The notes under the pieces were generated by a model. The model was not told where the DNA came from, did no database searches, and worked only from the letters and a program-made list of their open reading frames with translations. A program made the position numbers and the translations under genes. Of a stretch of DNA of 64,000 nt, positions 46,786 to 56,087 are shown piece after piece; the first letter of the stretch is position 1, and the number at the start of each line of letters is the position of its first letter. Source of the stretch: Pseudoalteromonas sp. 0303 (GTDB taxonomy: Bacteria > Pseudomonadota > Gammaproteobacteria > Enterobacterales > Alteromonadaceae); assembly GCF_013349995.1 (NCBI RefSeq), contig NZ_JABVXF010000024.1, forward strand, positions 1 through 64,000, read 5' to 3'.

Positions 46786-48246
46786 TTAAAGTCTCGCAAG
46801 CTCTTTTTGTAATTGACGGTATTGTGTAAGTAGGGCTTTTAAACGTTGTTGTTTAACTAGCTCTTCAGGCTCAACAAAGTTTAGTGCTTTTTGAATTTCA
46901 TCAGCTGCTTTTAAATAAGCGCCATATTGGGCAAGCACATCGGCATGCGCTTCATGGTAGGAAGCCATATTTTCTTGCTTTTTATAGACATCAGCAATGA
47001 GCTCTTTGGCAAGATTGTTCTCAGGTTTTGCTAATAAATAAGATTTTAAGATACGTTCAGCAAGCTCAAATTGTTTAGCTTCAATAGCGGCATTTGCATA
47101 GTTTAAGGCAATCACCTGATTGTTAGGTCTATCGATATCTAGCTTAGCTAAAAACTCTACTGCTTCATTCGCTTTACCTTGCGCAATGAGTAAGTCGGTG
47201 TGGGTATCAATATAAAATAAGTTCTTTGGATCTTGCTCAAGCAATGGATTCAAAATGCTGGCTGCTTCATCAAGCTTTTTTTGGTCCAACAAGCTAACAC
47301 CCAAACCATATTTAAGTGCAGTGTCGTTATGAACGGTATTTTCACGCATTAATTTACGAAATAAATCTTCCGCGGCTTTTGACTTTTGCTGATAGCGAGC
47401 AATGACACGGCTCTTAGCTAGGTTAAACTCTAGGCTGTCGGAGTAGTGTCTTTTTGGATACTGCTCGGCACGTAAGCGTACATCAGAGACACGGCTTTCA
47501 GGCAATGGGTGAGTGAGCAAAAAGGCTGGCGGCTTATATTTGTAGCGAATTTGTGCAGCAAGTTTAGTTAAAAACTCACTCGATTGGCGAGGATCAAACC
47601 CTGCATTGTTTAAGGTCTGCATACCAATACGGTCTGCCTCTTGTTCAGCAGCACGGCTATGAGTTAATTGACTAAATGCCGCTTGTGTTTGGTTTGCTGA
47701 GATAATGGCTATGCCGGCATCTGGTGCAACAACGGTTGCTAAAATACCTGCAATCATACCAGCGATAGTTAACGCGCTGTTATCTTGTTGCTGTTGAATA
47801 CGACGGGCTAAATGGCGCTGCGTTACGTGAGCTATCTCGTGCCCAAGTACTGAGGCAAATTGGCTTTCGTTATCGGCTTGTGCGATAAGACCCGTATGCA
47901 CACCTACATGGCCACCATAAAAGGCAAAAGCATTAATTTCAGCGTTGTTTAACCAGAAAAATGAAAATGGAAAACGTACATCGTTGGCGTTTGCGACTAA
48001 ACGACGGCCCAAAGTGGTCAGGTATTCATCAAGAACAGGATCACTTACAACGGGTGATGAGCCACGAATTTGCATCATCATCACTTCACCGATCGCTTGC
48101 TCTTTTTCAATCGGCAAAGCCTGTAAAGCTGAGGTCCCTAAATCGGGCAGCTTGAAGTTTGTTTGCGCCTTCAACGGCTCACTATGCAGTATTGAAAATG
48201 TCAGCAATGCACTGCACAGTGTAATAAAGGCTGATTTTAGTCGCAT
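46786..48246 (-). CDS. bepA: Periplasmic metalloprotease/chaperone BepA
   Basis: The 486-aa protein (E. coli 487) has a signal peptide, an M48 protease domain with H136-E-I-A-H140, the same numbering as E. coli BepA, the third-ligand Glu in HSRAAEQEADRIGMQ, and C-terminal TPR repeats from about residue 290. It supports outer-membrane protein assembly and degrades misassembled LptD. A start at 48270 would overlap the upstream gene by 23 bases; ATG 48246 with AAGGA five bases upstream is preferred. It lies upstream of arsC as in E. coli. Confidence 0.93.
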   Translation of the reverse strand: MRLKSAFITLCSALLTFSILHSEPLKAQTNFKLPDLGTSALQALPIEKEQAIGEVMMMQIRGSSPVVSDPVLDEYLTTLGRRLVANANDVRFPFSFFWLNNAEINAFAFYGGHVGVHTGLIAQADNESQFASVLGHEIAHVTQRHLARRIQQQQDNSALTIAGMIAGILATVVAPDAGIAIISANQTQAAFSQLTHSRAAEQEADRIGMQTLNNAGFDPRQSSEFLTKLAAQIRYKYKPPAFLLTHPLPESRVSDVRLRAEQYPKRHYSDSLEFNLAKSRVIARYQQKSKAAEDLFRKLMRENTVHNDTALKYGLGVSLLDQKKLDEAASILNPLLEQDPKNLFYIDTHTDLLIAQGKANEAVEFLAKLDIDRPNNQVIALNYANAAIEAKQFELAERILKSYLLAKPENNLAKELIADVYKKQENMASYHEAHADVLAQYGAYLKAADEIQKALNFVEPEELVKQQRLKALLTQYRQLQKELARL

Positions 48247-48247
48247 C

Positions 48248-48913
48248 TTATTCCTTGTTGATTTGCTCACCTAACATGACTTTTGCTATGTCTATTTCGT
48301 CGCTGCATGCTCGGCTGTCTTTTTCGCACAATTGATAGAAATCTTTTATTGTGACTCCATCTAGCTTAACAACGTTCAACTCTCGTTGTAAAAAAGTTAT
48401 GATTTTATGCGCTACTTTATGGGCGTGTAGAATTAAGGCTTTGTCAGCTTTATCGCCTCTTTCAAAGTAAAAAGCGATGAATTTATGAAGCTGGTTAAAG
48501 CGAATAAGGTTTTTCATGGTGTGCGGGTCCCACACCTTAAATTCCATAAAGCGGTTGTCTTTGATGTATTGGTCTACCGTCACATCTTTTGCATAAGGGT
48601 AGGCCCACAATTCGAAACCTCGGTCTGTAAAGCTTTGATGCAAAGCAATTCGCGGTTTTTGCTCACAGACAATTTCGCCCATGTCGGTTTCATGACCACC
48701 TAATAAATCAAGGTTCCAGTTGCGTGGGTTAATTAATTGCTTTACGGCATTATCAAAACCGTGGTCTAAAATCCCTTCAGATTCGCTAACCGATGATGCC
48801 ACCATATGATAAAAAGGCGGTAGCTCGCCCCAGTTTATTTGTTTTTTATACCAGTTTATCTCTTTAAGAGTTGGATTCGCAGGTAATTGCGCTTTATTAT
48901 GCGAGCCAGGCAT
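48248..48913 (-). CDS. Hypothetical cytosolic protein upstream of bepA
   Basis: The 221-aa protein has no signal peptide or membrane segment and is rich in aromatic, His and Lys residues. I do not recognise a domain. Notable stretches are NPTLKEINWYKKQINWGELPPFYH, WNLDLLGGHETDMGEI and the C-terminal FYQLCEKDSRACSDEIDIA. Its stop lies two bases before the preferred bepA start, so the two are probably co-transcribed. Confidence 0.65.
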   Translation of the reverse strand: MPGSHNKAQLPANPTLKEINWYKKQINWGELPPFYHMVASSVSESEGILDHGFDNAVKQLINPRNWNLDLLGGHETDMGEIVCEQKPRIALHQSFTDRGFELWAYPYAKDVTVDQYIKDNRFMEFKVWDPHTMKNLIRFNQLHKFIAFYFERGDKADKALILHAHKVAHKIITFLQRELNVVKLDGVTIKDFYQLCEKDSRACSDEIDIAKVMLGEQINKE

Positions 48914-49068
48914 GGAGTTTCCTTTACTACCAGTTATAGATTAAGGATAAACTATTGTTTTGCGTGTTTTAAGAAAAAAATGAGTTGTTTCTCATTATAA
49001 AGACTTATTTTCGCAAACGGCCTACACCTTATACTTATTATTCATATTAATAACGCAGTTGATTCGCT

Positions 49069-49287
49069 ATGTTAACGGTTGATTTAAGAGGCTATAAGTG
49101 CCCTCAACAATTTATTCAGTTTAAATTAGGGTTGAATAAGGCAATATCAGTTAAACAGCCCGTGACTTTTACATTTAATGCTGCTGAGGCATCGGACGAT
49201 ATGCAGCGATTTTTAGAAAAACATCATTACCATTTTAAAATTGACCTAGAATTAGGTGTACTAACTGTGGAGCCCATTCGTGTTTGA
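49069..49287 (+). CDS. TusA-family sulfur carrier-like protein
   Basis: The 72-aa protein has the TusA pattern: a beta strand TVDLRGYKCPQQFIQFKLGLNKA with the conserved Cys-Pro (C11-P12) at the start of helix 1. The usual CPxP second Pro is Gln here. TusA proteins carry persulfide sulfur from cysteine desulfurases for tRNA thiolation, molybdenum cofactor or sulfur oxidation. It overlaps the permease gene by eight bases; a cysteine desulfurase fusion follows at 50466, which makes a sulfur-relay role plausible. Confidence 0.78.
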   Translation: MLTVDLRGYKCPQQFIQFKLGLNKAISVKQPVTFTFNAAEASDDMQRFLEKHHYHFKIDLELGVLTVEPIRV

Positions 49288-50347
49288 GTATGTAAAAGCC
49301 TGGTACGAAAATAAATTTTCTGATCCCCATTCAGTAACCTTGTTGTTACTGCTTATTGCAACCTTTGCATTTTTCTACTTTTTTGGCTCGTTAATCGTGC
49401 CAGTTTTAGTTGCCTTGGTGATTGCCTATTTACTTGATTGGCCTGTTGCTCACTTAGAAAAGCTGGGTTTAAAACGCTTTACCGCAACGATTCTTGTTAT
49501 GTTGGTATTCAGTGGCTTGATGATCATGATTATTGTCGGCATGGGGCCTGTGCTTTGGCAGCAAACCAGCAATCTAGTTCAAGAAACCCCTTACATGATT
49601 GAAAAAGGTAAAGCGCTGCTTTTACATCTTCCTGAAGATTACCCAAGTTTGATTACTGAAGATCAGGTTAAATCAATTGTTACCAGCGTAGAGACCAAAG
49701 CGATTGAGTTTGGTCAGTTGGTGCTATCGGTGTCACTTACCTCGATAAAAGATGTGGCAGCTTGGCTGATTTATCTGATCTTAGTGCCGCTCTTGGTGTT
49801 CTTTATGCTTAAAGATAAATTAGAGCTCACACAAAGTGCCGAACGCTTATTGCCTAAGCAGCGCCGCTTGATCATTCAAGTATGGCAAGAAATGAATCAG
49901 CAAATCATGAATTATATCCGCGGTAAGGTATTTGAGATTTTAATTGTGGGTACAGCATCATTTATTGCTTTTGCAGTGCTTGATCTTCGCTATGCGGCTT
50001 TACTCGGCGTGTTGGTTGGCTTATCTGTGCTTATTCCATTTGTTGGGGCGGCATTGGTGACCATTCCTGTCGCTGCGGTGGCGTTATTCCAATTTGGTTT
50101 AGAAACACAATTTTGGACCATATTAATTATCTATGGCGTGATCCAAGCACTTGATGGCAATGTGTTAGTGCCGTTACTGTTCTCTGAAGCGGTAGATTTA
50201 AACCCTGTGTTTATCATCGTTGCGGTATTGTTTTTTGGCGGTTTATGGGGCTTTTGGGGCGTGTTCTTCGCAATACCGCTGGCTTCATTAGTAAAAGCGC
50301 TTATTAATGCCTGGTCTTCTAAGCAGGTTGAGCTAATTGAAAGTTAG
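49280..50347 (+). CDS. AI-2E/PerM family permease
   Basis: The 355-aa membrane protein has about eight hydrophobic segments and the family block DLRYAALLGVLVGLSVLIPFVGAALVTIPVA, then DGNVLVPLLFSEAVDLNPVFIIVAVLFFGGLWGFWGVFFAIPLA. Members include PerM and TqsA; some export AI-2, others act in ion or metabolite transport, so the substrate is open. The start is GTG at 49280 with TGGAG eight bases upstream, within the TusA-like gene. Confidence 0.88.
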   Translation: MFEYVKAWYENKFSDPHSVTLLLLLIATFAFFYFFGSLIVPVLVALVIAYLLDWPVAHLEKLGLKRFTATILVMLVFSGLMIMIIVGMGPVLWQQTSNLVQETPYMIEKGKALLLHLPEDYPSLITEDQVKSIVTSVETKAIEFGQLVLSVSLTSIKDVAAWLIYLILVPLLVFFMLKDKLELTQSAERLLPKQRRLIIQVWQEMNQQIMNYIRGKVFEILIVGTASFIAFAVLDLRYAALLGVLVGLSVLIPFVGAALVTIPVAAVALFQFGLETQFWTILIIYGVIQALDGNVLVPLLFSEAVDLNPVFIIVAVLFFGGLWGFWGVFFAIPLASLVKALINAWSSKQVELIES

Positions 50348-50465
50348 CTTAGTCTTAAAAAGTATAGAAAACGCACTTTACTGACTAATTGATTATTATA
50401 ATTTAGCCGTGAAAAATGTAAAATAGGTTATAAGATATATCTTTTAGTAATATGGTGCGTTTTAC

Positions 50466-52721
50466 ATGGCAAATTTTTACCTTCCTGACGATGCTAATCA
50501 GCAAATATATTTAGATGCGAATGCAACGACTCCTGTACTTCCTGAAATTGCCGATGTGGTTTCGCACACGATGCAAGTTTGTTTTGGTAATCCATCAAGC
50601 TCTCATATTACGGGTATTCAAGCAAAACACTTATTAGAACAAACACGTAACAAAGCACGTGAAGTCATTGGCGCTACCGATGGCGATATTTTATTTACCT
50701 CAGGTGCAACAGAAGGTATTCAAACGGCGGTTGTTTCTACGCTTATTGCTGCAAAAAATCATCAAATCGAGAACCCTGTATTACTGTATGGGGCAACAGA
50801 GCATAAAGCGGTGCCAAATACCCTAAAACATTGGAACAGTGTGCTTGATATAAACGCACAGGTATTAGCTATTCCTGTCGATAATAACGGTATTTTAGAT
50901 CACGATTTTATTCGCAAACATGCTGCGAATGCACTGATGATTTGTACCATGGCAGTGAACAACGAAACCGGTGTATTCCAAGATTTAAGTGCTATTGAGC
51001 AAGTCATTCGTAGTGAAAACAGCCATGTGGCTTGGATGGTTGACTGCGTACAGGCATTAGGTAAAACCAACTTAGCGCTAAGCCAAACAACCATTGATTA
51101 CGCTCCATTCTCTGGCCATAAATTGTATGCCCCTAAAGGTATTGGCGTACTTTATATTCGTAAAGGCAGTGCGTATACACCATTTATTGCTGGCGGCGGT
51201 CAAGAAAGCGGTATGCGTTCAGGCACCGAAAACTTACCAGGCATTGCCGGTTTAAATAAGCTGTTCTCGTTATTACTTGATAAACAAAACCAAACATTCA
51301 AGCCAATTGAGCAGCTACATGCTTTTCGCGAGCAATTATTAGCTGCATTAACAGGCACCTTTGGTAGCATCACGTTTAATCACAGTTTTGAGCATTCAGT
51401 GCCAACAACATTAAACTTTGCTGTGAACGAATTAACCAGTAAAGAGGTGATGGATTTATTTGATGCGGCGGGTATCCGTGTTAGTGGCGGTTCTGCATGT
51501 AGCTCAGGCGCAAATCGTAGTTTTGTTTTAGATGCGATGGGAGCCAGTGATTGGCAAAGTGAAAACGCGATACGTATGTCGTTTGGCCCAGCTGTTAACC
51601 AACAAGAGATTGACTTTGCTTGCGATAAAATTCGTTCATTAAAACCGATTCTAGAAGCAAACTGCTTGGTTGTATCTGATAGTACATCGCCTCAACACGA
51701 AGTGTGTGCGATTGGCTTAACACAGCTACGTCATCAAGCAGCGTGCTGTTGGCTATATGTAGACAGCGATAAAAACGCAGTGGTGATTGATCCTATTATC
51801 GAGCTTATTCCGCGTATGGCGAAAATAGTCGCAACACAAGGTCTAACAGTAAAAGCGATTTTAGATACCCATAATCACCAAGAGCGTTTATCGGCTCGTT
51901 GTTTATTATCAAAAGAGCTCGCAGAACGCTTTGTTGCTAATGAAATAGATGAACTTGGCTGGCCTAAAGATTCAGCAACCATCGAATTAAGCGATGCACG
52001 CTTAACTAAAGTAGCGACATCGGGTCATAGTGACGATAGTGTTAGCTATTTATTGTCAGATACACAAAGCGGTGATATCAGCTATTGCTTCTGTGGTGAT
52101 TTAATCTTACCAGGTGGCTTAGGTAACACAGCAATTAGCGGTGGCGATGCTGCGAAAATGGCTCAATCATTAAAACAGCTTGCTATGGCAATACAAGATT
52201 CTACGGTAATTTGTTCAGGGCATGATTATCAGCAATGTTTTGCTATGGATTGGCATGCTCAAAAGGCAACGACGCCGTTATTAGCAAAACTATTAAGTGA
52301 ACAAGTATCAGATGATGAGTTTGTTGAATTAAAGCAACATGCGGATGAGCAAAAGCATACTGTAAGTCATTCTCTTTGTGGCTATGTTGAAACACTTGAA
52401 AGTGCGCCAATGAAACAGCTTGCTGCAAGTGATGCTAAAGTAATGCTAAACGATAAAGCCACTTACTTAATTGATACTCGTGAACCGTATGAGCATGGTG
52501 CGAATAATTTGGCTGAAATATTCACAATTGCTGATAGCAAAGTGATCAATATTCCACTCAGTCGTATGGCAAACGCCATCGTGCAAGGGCAGCTTGAGAA
52601 AGACCATAGTTATATTTTGGTTTGCCGAAGTGGTAATCGTTCAAAACAAGCGGCAAACAATCTGTCGCAGTTAGGGTTTGAAAACGTTTATAACTTAAAT
52701 GGCGGTTTAGCATTGCTTTAA
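50466..52721 (+). CDS. Fusion: cysteine desulfurase + persulfide-dioxygenase-like (ETHE1-type MBL) domain + rhodanese
   Basis: The 751-aa protein has three enzymes in one frame. Residues about 12-400 are a NifS/IscS-type desulfurase: IYLDANATTP, PLP Lys219 in FSGHKLYAP and the persulfide Cys345 in GGSACSSGA. Residues about 415-610 are a metallo-beta-lactamase fold like ETHE1: DTHNHQER (H469, H471), TSGHSDDSVSYL (H521), FCGDLILPGG (D545) and SGHDY (H586). The three ligands of the single iron of ETHE1 (first His, middle His, Asp) are kept, while the Asp-His of HxHxDH are Glu and Arg. Residues about 645-751 are a rhodanese with Cys720 in VCRSGNRS. It could release, oxidise and transfer sulfane sulfur from cysteine. 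Start ATG 50466; monocistronic. Confidence 0.88.
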   Translation: MANFYLPDDANQQIYLDANATTPVLPEIADVVSHTMQVCFGNPSSSHITGIQAKHLLEQTRNKAREVIGATDGDILFTSGATEGIQTAVVSTLIAAKNHQIENPVLLYGATEHKAVPNTLKHWNSVLDINAQVLAIPVDNNGILDHDFIRKHAANALMICTMAVNNETGVFQDLSAIEQVIRSENSHVAWMVDCVQALGKTNLALSQTTIDYAPFSGHKLYAPKGIGVLYIRKGSAYTPFIAGGGQESGMRSGTENLPGIAGLNKLFSLLLDKQNQTFKPIEQLHAFREQLLAALTGTFGSITFNHSFEHSVPTTLNFAVNELTSKEVMDLFDAAGIRVSGGSACSSGANRSFVLDAMGASDWQSENAIRMSFGPAVNQQEIDFACDKIRSLKPILEANCLVVSDSTSPQHEVCAIGLTQLRHQAACCWLYVDSDKNAVVIDPIIELIPRMAKIVATQGLTVKAILDTHNHQERLSARCLLSKELAERFVANEIDELGWPKDSATIELSDARLTKVATSGHSDDSVSYLLSDTQSGDISYCFCGDLILPGGLGNTAISGGDAAKMAQSLKQLAMAIQDSTVICSGHDYQQCFAMDWHAQKATTPLLAKLLSEQVSDDEFVELKQHADEQKHTVSHSLCGYVETLESAPMKQLAASDAKVMLNDKATYLIDTREPYEHGANNLAEIFTIADSKVINIPLSRMANAIVQGQLEKDHSYILVCRSGNRSKQAANNLSQLGFENVYNLNGGLALL

Positions 52722-52750
52722 TGTTTAGTAATTACATATAAATCAGTCAT

Positions 52751-52778
52751 TAAAAAAGCCGCTATAGAGCGGCTTTTC
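52751..52778. terminator. Bidirectional terminator between the fusion gene and the LacI-family gene
   Basis: AAAAGCCGCT and AGCGGCTTTT pair around ATAG, with an A-run before and T-rich sequence after. Confidence 0.9.
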
Positions 52779-52793
52779 CGTAACTTGAATAAA

Positions 52794-53825
52794 TTAAGCT
52801 GAGGTTGGGCCTGAGCTTTCCCGTACCACTAATGAAGGGGTAAAGGTCGTGATGATGTCTTTATCTTGATTACGTGCACCACGGGTTTTTCTAAACAGTA
52901 AACGCGCTGCATGCTGCGAAATCACATCATTCGCCTGATGAGCTGTAGTGAGTTTAGGCCAAGTCTGACGCGAGAACGGTGAGTCCTCGAAGCCGGTAAT
53001 TGATAACTGCTGTGGAATTTCGATCCCCATTAAGCGTGAGGCGAATAACGCGCCTGCTGCCATTTCATCGTTACCGCCTAGTAAGGCAGTGATGTTTTTA
53101 GGGTTATTTTCACCCAGCAATGCTTTTGCACCTTCTACACCTGATTCAAAAGAATACTGGCCTTCATAGATCAGCTCATCATTCATCGAGATGCTGTGAT
53201 CTTTTAATGCGGCCTGATAACCCTCTAAGCGTTCAGTTGTTGATTTATGCTCTTTGTCACCACATAAAAAACCAATATTCTTATGGCCTAGCGAGAGTAG
53301 GTGAGAAGTAATTTCGTACGCAGCGGCGTAGTCGTTCACATAGATACAAGTGTCTTGGTCTTCTTCTGTAGGGCGACCAGAGAGTACGCGTACATAATGA
53401 ATACCCATTTCATCAAGCATCTCGATGATACTGCTTTGCTCTGACAGCGGTGGCGTTAATACAAGGCCTGCTAAGCGAGAGCGCTTGATCATGGTTTTAA
53501 AGTCTTCTTCCATGTTGCCATCAAGGTAGTTACATGGATGAATCACCAGCTCATAGCCTTCTTCTTTACAGCGCGACAACACACCATTTTGCATATCGAT
53601 GACATAATAAGCATTCGGGTTGTCATAAACTAAACCAACAGTAAAAGACGATGTGCCTGCTAGGTTTCGAGCTGCAAGGTTTGGTTGATAGTTCAACGTG
53701 TTAACAGCGTCCATCACTATGTCGTACGTTTTTTTTCTGACCGATGGCTCTTTATTAATTACTCGCGATACGGTTTTCATTGAAACACCAGCGAGTTTGG
53801 CTACATCATTTATGGTTACTTTCAT
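52794..53825 (-). CDS. LacI-family transcriptional regulator
   Basis: The 343-aa protein has an N-terminal helix-turn-helix (TINDVAKLAGVSMKTVSRVI, with the hinge helix NLAARNLAG near residue 53) and a periplasmic-binding-protein-like sugar domain (FTVGLVYDN; IGFLCGDKEHKST; ISITGFEDSPFSRQTWPKLTTA). LacI-family proteins bind palindromes with a central CG. Sites of that kind lie between it and pgi (53984, 54050) and upstream of the TonB receptor, so it is the likely regulator of this sugar region. The effector sugar is unknown. Confidence 0.92.
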   Translation of the reverse strand: MKVTINDVAKLAGVSMKTVSRVINKEPSVRKKTYDIVMDAVNTLNYQPNLAARNLAGTSSFTVGLVYDNPNAYYVIDMQNGVLSRCKEEGYELVIHPCNYLDGNMEEDFKTMIKRSRLAGLVLTPPLSEQSSIIEMLDEMGIHYVRVLSGRPTEEDQDTCIYVNDYAAAYEITSHLLSLGHKNIGFLCGDKEHKSTTERLEGYQAALKDHSISMNDELIYEGQYSFESGVEGAKALLGENNPKNITALLGGNDEMAAGALFASRLMGIEIPQQLSITGFEDSPFSRQTWPKLTTAHQANDVISQHAARLLFRKTRGARNQDKDIITTFTPSLVVRESSGPTSA

Positions 53826-53983
53826 ACTGTTACTTTATAGTTAGTTATATTTGTATTATAATAATATTGAAAAGTGTTCACCAGAGCGCTTTTTCTGAAT
53901 AGGTACATCAATATTTAATATAAGTTAGTTAGTGTATCTAATGTTCTACCAAATTAGCAGTAAAATAATTGAGATAATTTTTA

Positions 53984-53997
53984 TGATACCGGTGTCA
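53984..53997. promoter_or_regulatory. LacI-type operator-like palindrome, distal pgi site
   Basis: TGATACCGGTGTCA is a palindrome with one mismatched pair and a central CG. It lies between the divergent LacI-family gene and pgi. Confidence 0.5.
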
Positions 53998-54049
53998 AAA
54001 GAGAAAAATTGCGCTATTATCTCGACTATAAAATGTAAAAGTAGAACAT

Positions 54050-54063
54050 TGACAGCGTTGTCA
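54050..54063. promoter_or_regulatory. LacI-type operator-like palindrome, pgi-proximal site
   Basis: TGACAGCGTTGTCA, within ATTGACAGCGTTGTCATT, is a palindrome with one mismatched pair and a central CG, 110 bases before the pgi start. The same 14-mer occurs at 58862 and its reverse complement at 58431. Confidence 0.7.
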
Positions 54064-54173
54064 TTTTAACTTAGTGTTAATTTTCATCGTGTTTTTAATT
54101 GCTGTCTTTATTCAACATTAATAAAAAGATAGTTAAAAATCAGTTTGTTGCAAGTTTTGAGGGGATTATATAT

Positions 54174-55820
54174 ATGAGCAGCCGTTCGCAATTAGCTAGT
54201 TGGCAAGCACTATCTGAAAGTGCCAAGAAGATGAAACAAATTCATCTTAAAGATTTATTTGCCAAAGATAGCACGCGTTTCGAGCAATTCTCTGCTCAGA
54301 TCCCAGGTGTATTATTCGATTACTCAAAACAACAAATTGATAAGACTGTTTTTGAACAATTAATTGCTTTAGCGAAAGAGTGCGATATCAGCGCATGGCG
54401 CGAAAAGATGTTCAGTGGTGAGAAAATTAACATTACTGAAGACCGTGCTGTACTTCATACTGCTTTACGTAACCGCGCTAACACAGCTGTAATGGTTGAT
54501 GGTGAAAACGTAACAGACGCTGTTAACGCTGAGCTTGCTAAAATGAAAGCCTTTGTTGGCAAAGTACGCAGTGGCGAGTGGTTAGGCTACACAGGTAAAG
54601 CTGTAAAAGATGTTGTTGCTATTGGTGTAGGTGGTTCAAACCTTGGTCCGCAAATGGCAACCGAAGCACTTGCTGCTTATGCTGACGACACATTAAATGT
54701 TCACTATGTATCAAATGTTGATGGTGTTCAAATTGCATCTGTTTTACAGGCTTTAGATGTTGAGACAACATTATTTGTTATCTCATCTAAAACATTTACA
54801 ACCTCAGAAACCATGACTAACGCTAAATCGGCTGTTGAGTGGTTTTTACAAACAGCACAAGCGCAAGAACATATTGCTAAGCACTTTGTAGCTGTAAGCA
54901 CTAATTTAGAAAAAACAGCGGCCTTTGGTATCGCTGATGAAAACGTATTCACAATGTGGGATTGGGTCGGCGGTCGCTTTTCTTTATGGAGTGCGATAGG
55001 ATTACCAATCGCACTGTACCTAGGCTTCGACGCGTTCGAAGAGATCCTAGAAGGTGCGTTTGAAATTGATGAGCATTTTAAAAATGCTGAATTTGAAAAT
55101 AACGTACCATTGTTAATGGCGCTTTTAAGTGTTTGGAACACTAGCTTTTTAGGTTATACGGCACAAGCTATTTTACCGTATGACCAAGCACTACACATGT
55201 TACCTGCGTATTTACAGCAAGGTGAGATGGAAAGTAACGGTAAGCATGTTACTTTTGCTGGTGAAACGGTTCCTTACACGACGGTTCCAATTATTTGGGG
55301 TATGACAGGTATTAATGGTCAACATGCTTTTTACCAATGTCTGCACCAAGGTAATGTAATTGTACCTGCTGACTTTATTGCCTCAATTGAGCCGCAAGTA
55401 AATGTTGGTAAGCACCATGATATTTTATTATCAAACTTCTTTGCACAAACCGAAGCGATGATGGCTGGTGTTGATGCAGAGCAAGTAACTGCAGATTTAA
55501 CCGCAAAAGGTAAATCTGAAGCAGAAATTGCAGAATTATTGAATCATAAGATTCACCAAGGCAATCGCCCAACAACGTCAATGTTGTTAGATAAAGTTGA
55601 TGCGAAAACGGTAGGACGTTTAATTGCGCTTTATGAGCACAAGATCTTCTGCCAAGGCATTATCTTAGAAATCTGTTCATTTGACCAATGGGGTGTAGAG
55701 CTAGGTAAGGGACTTGCCTCTAAAATTGAAGCTGAATTATTTGATGACGCAGTCAGTCATCCACACGACAGCTCAACCAACGGACTGATCGCTTACTATA
55801 AAACACATCGTAAGCAGTAA
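54174..55820 (+). CDS. pgi: Glucose-6-phosphate isomerase
   Basis: From the ATG at 54174 the enzyme is 548 aa (E. coli 549). It interconverts glucose 6-phosphate and fructose 6-phosphate. Recognisable blocks are AIGVGGSNLGPQMATEAL, VISSKTFTTSETMTNA, MWDWVGGRFSLWSAIGLP and SFDQWGVELGKGLA. GAGGGG lies nine bases before the start. LacI-type sites upstream suggest sugar-dependent control; zwf-pgl follow after a 267-base gap. Confidence 0.96.
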   Translation: MSSRSQLASWQALSESAKKMKQIHLKDLFAKDSTRFEQFSAQIPGVLFDYSKQQIDKTVFEQLIALAKECDISAWREKMFSGEKINITEDRAVLHTALRNRANTAVMVDGENVTDAVNAELAKMKAFVGKVRSGEWLGYTGKAVKDVVAIGVGGSNLGPQMATEALAAYADDTLNVHYVSNVDGVQIASVLQALDVETTLFVISSKTFTTSETMTNAKSAVEWFLQTAQAQEHIAKHFVAVSTNLEKTAAFGIADENVFTMWDWVGGRFSLWSAIGLPIALYLGFDAFEEILEGAFEIDEHFKNAEFENNVPLLMALLSVWNTSFLGYTAQAILPYDQALHMLPAYLQQGEMESNGKHVTFAGETVPYTTVPIIWGMTGINGQHAFYQCLHQGNVIVPADFIASIEPQVNVGKHHDILLSNFFAQTEAMMAGVDAEQVTADLTAKGKSEAEIAELLNHKIHQGNRPTTSMLLDKVDAKTVGRLIALYEHKIFCQGIILEICSFDQWGVELGKGLASKIEAELFDDAVSHPHDSSTNGLIAYYKTHRKQ

Positions 55821-55875
55821 TAGATTCGCAGCAACAGCTGCAAACCGAATACCTTTGAACGGGTAGCGCTGGAGT

Positions 55876-55921
55876 TCTTAGGGCCTGTATTTTTGTGAGA
55901 GGATTTACAGAGCCCCTAAGA
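55876..55921. promoter_or_regulatory. Imperfect hairpin between pgi and zwf
   Basis: TCTTAGGGCCTGTA (55876-55889) and TACAGAGCCCCTAAGA (55906-55921) pair with a small bulge or mismatch around 16 bases. No T-run follows. It may be a processing element, a weak terminator or a folded leader of zwf. Confidence 0.35.
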
Positions 55922-56087
55922 CTCATTTACTTCAGCCAACATAAGAATAATGAGCAAACTACTTACAACAAATTCAACAGGCTTTGTTAAAGGGATCATC
56001 TAACACAGCCAATCAACCAGATAACAACACGCACTGCCATACTGTATGAGTCGATTAACATGGCATTGCCAATGTAGAGAGTGATAT

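Larger units (their letters stand above)
53826..54173. other. 348-bp divergent regulatory region between the LacI-family gene and pgi
   Basis: AT-rich, with two LacI-type palindromes (53984-53997 and 54050-54063). The pgi frame extends back to 54099, but those codons encode a non-conserved extension, so I treat them as leader. Confidence 0.6.

Noticed and set aside
54099..54173. 25-residue N-terminal extension of Pgi
   Set aside because: Not present in Pgi homologues; the ATG at 54174 gives the normal length and has GAGGGG upstream.
54728..55141. 137-codon minus-strand frame inside pgi
   Set aside because: Fully overlaps a certain gene on the other strand; a shadow of pgi codon use.
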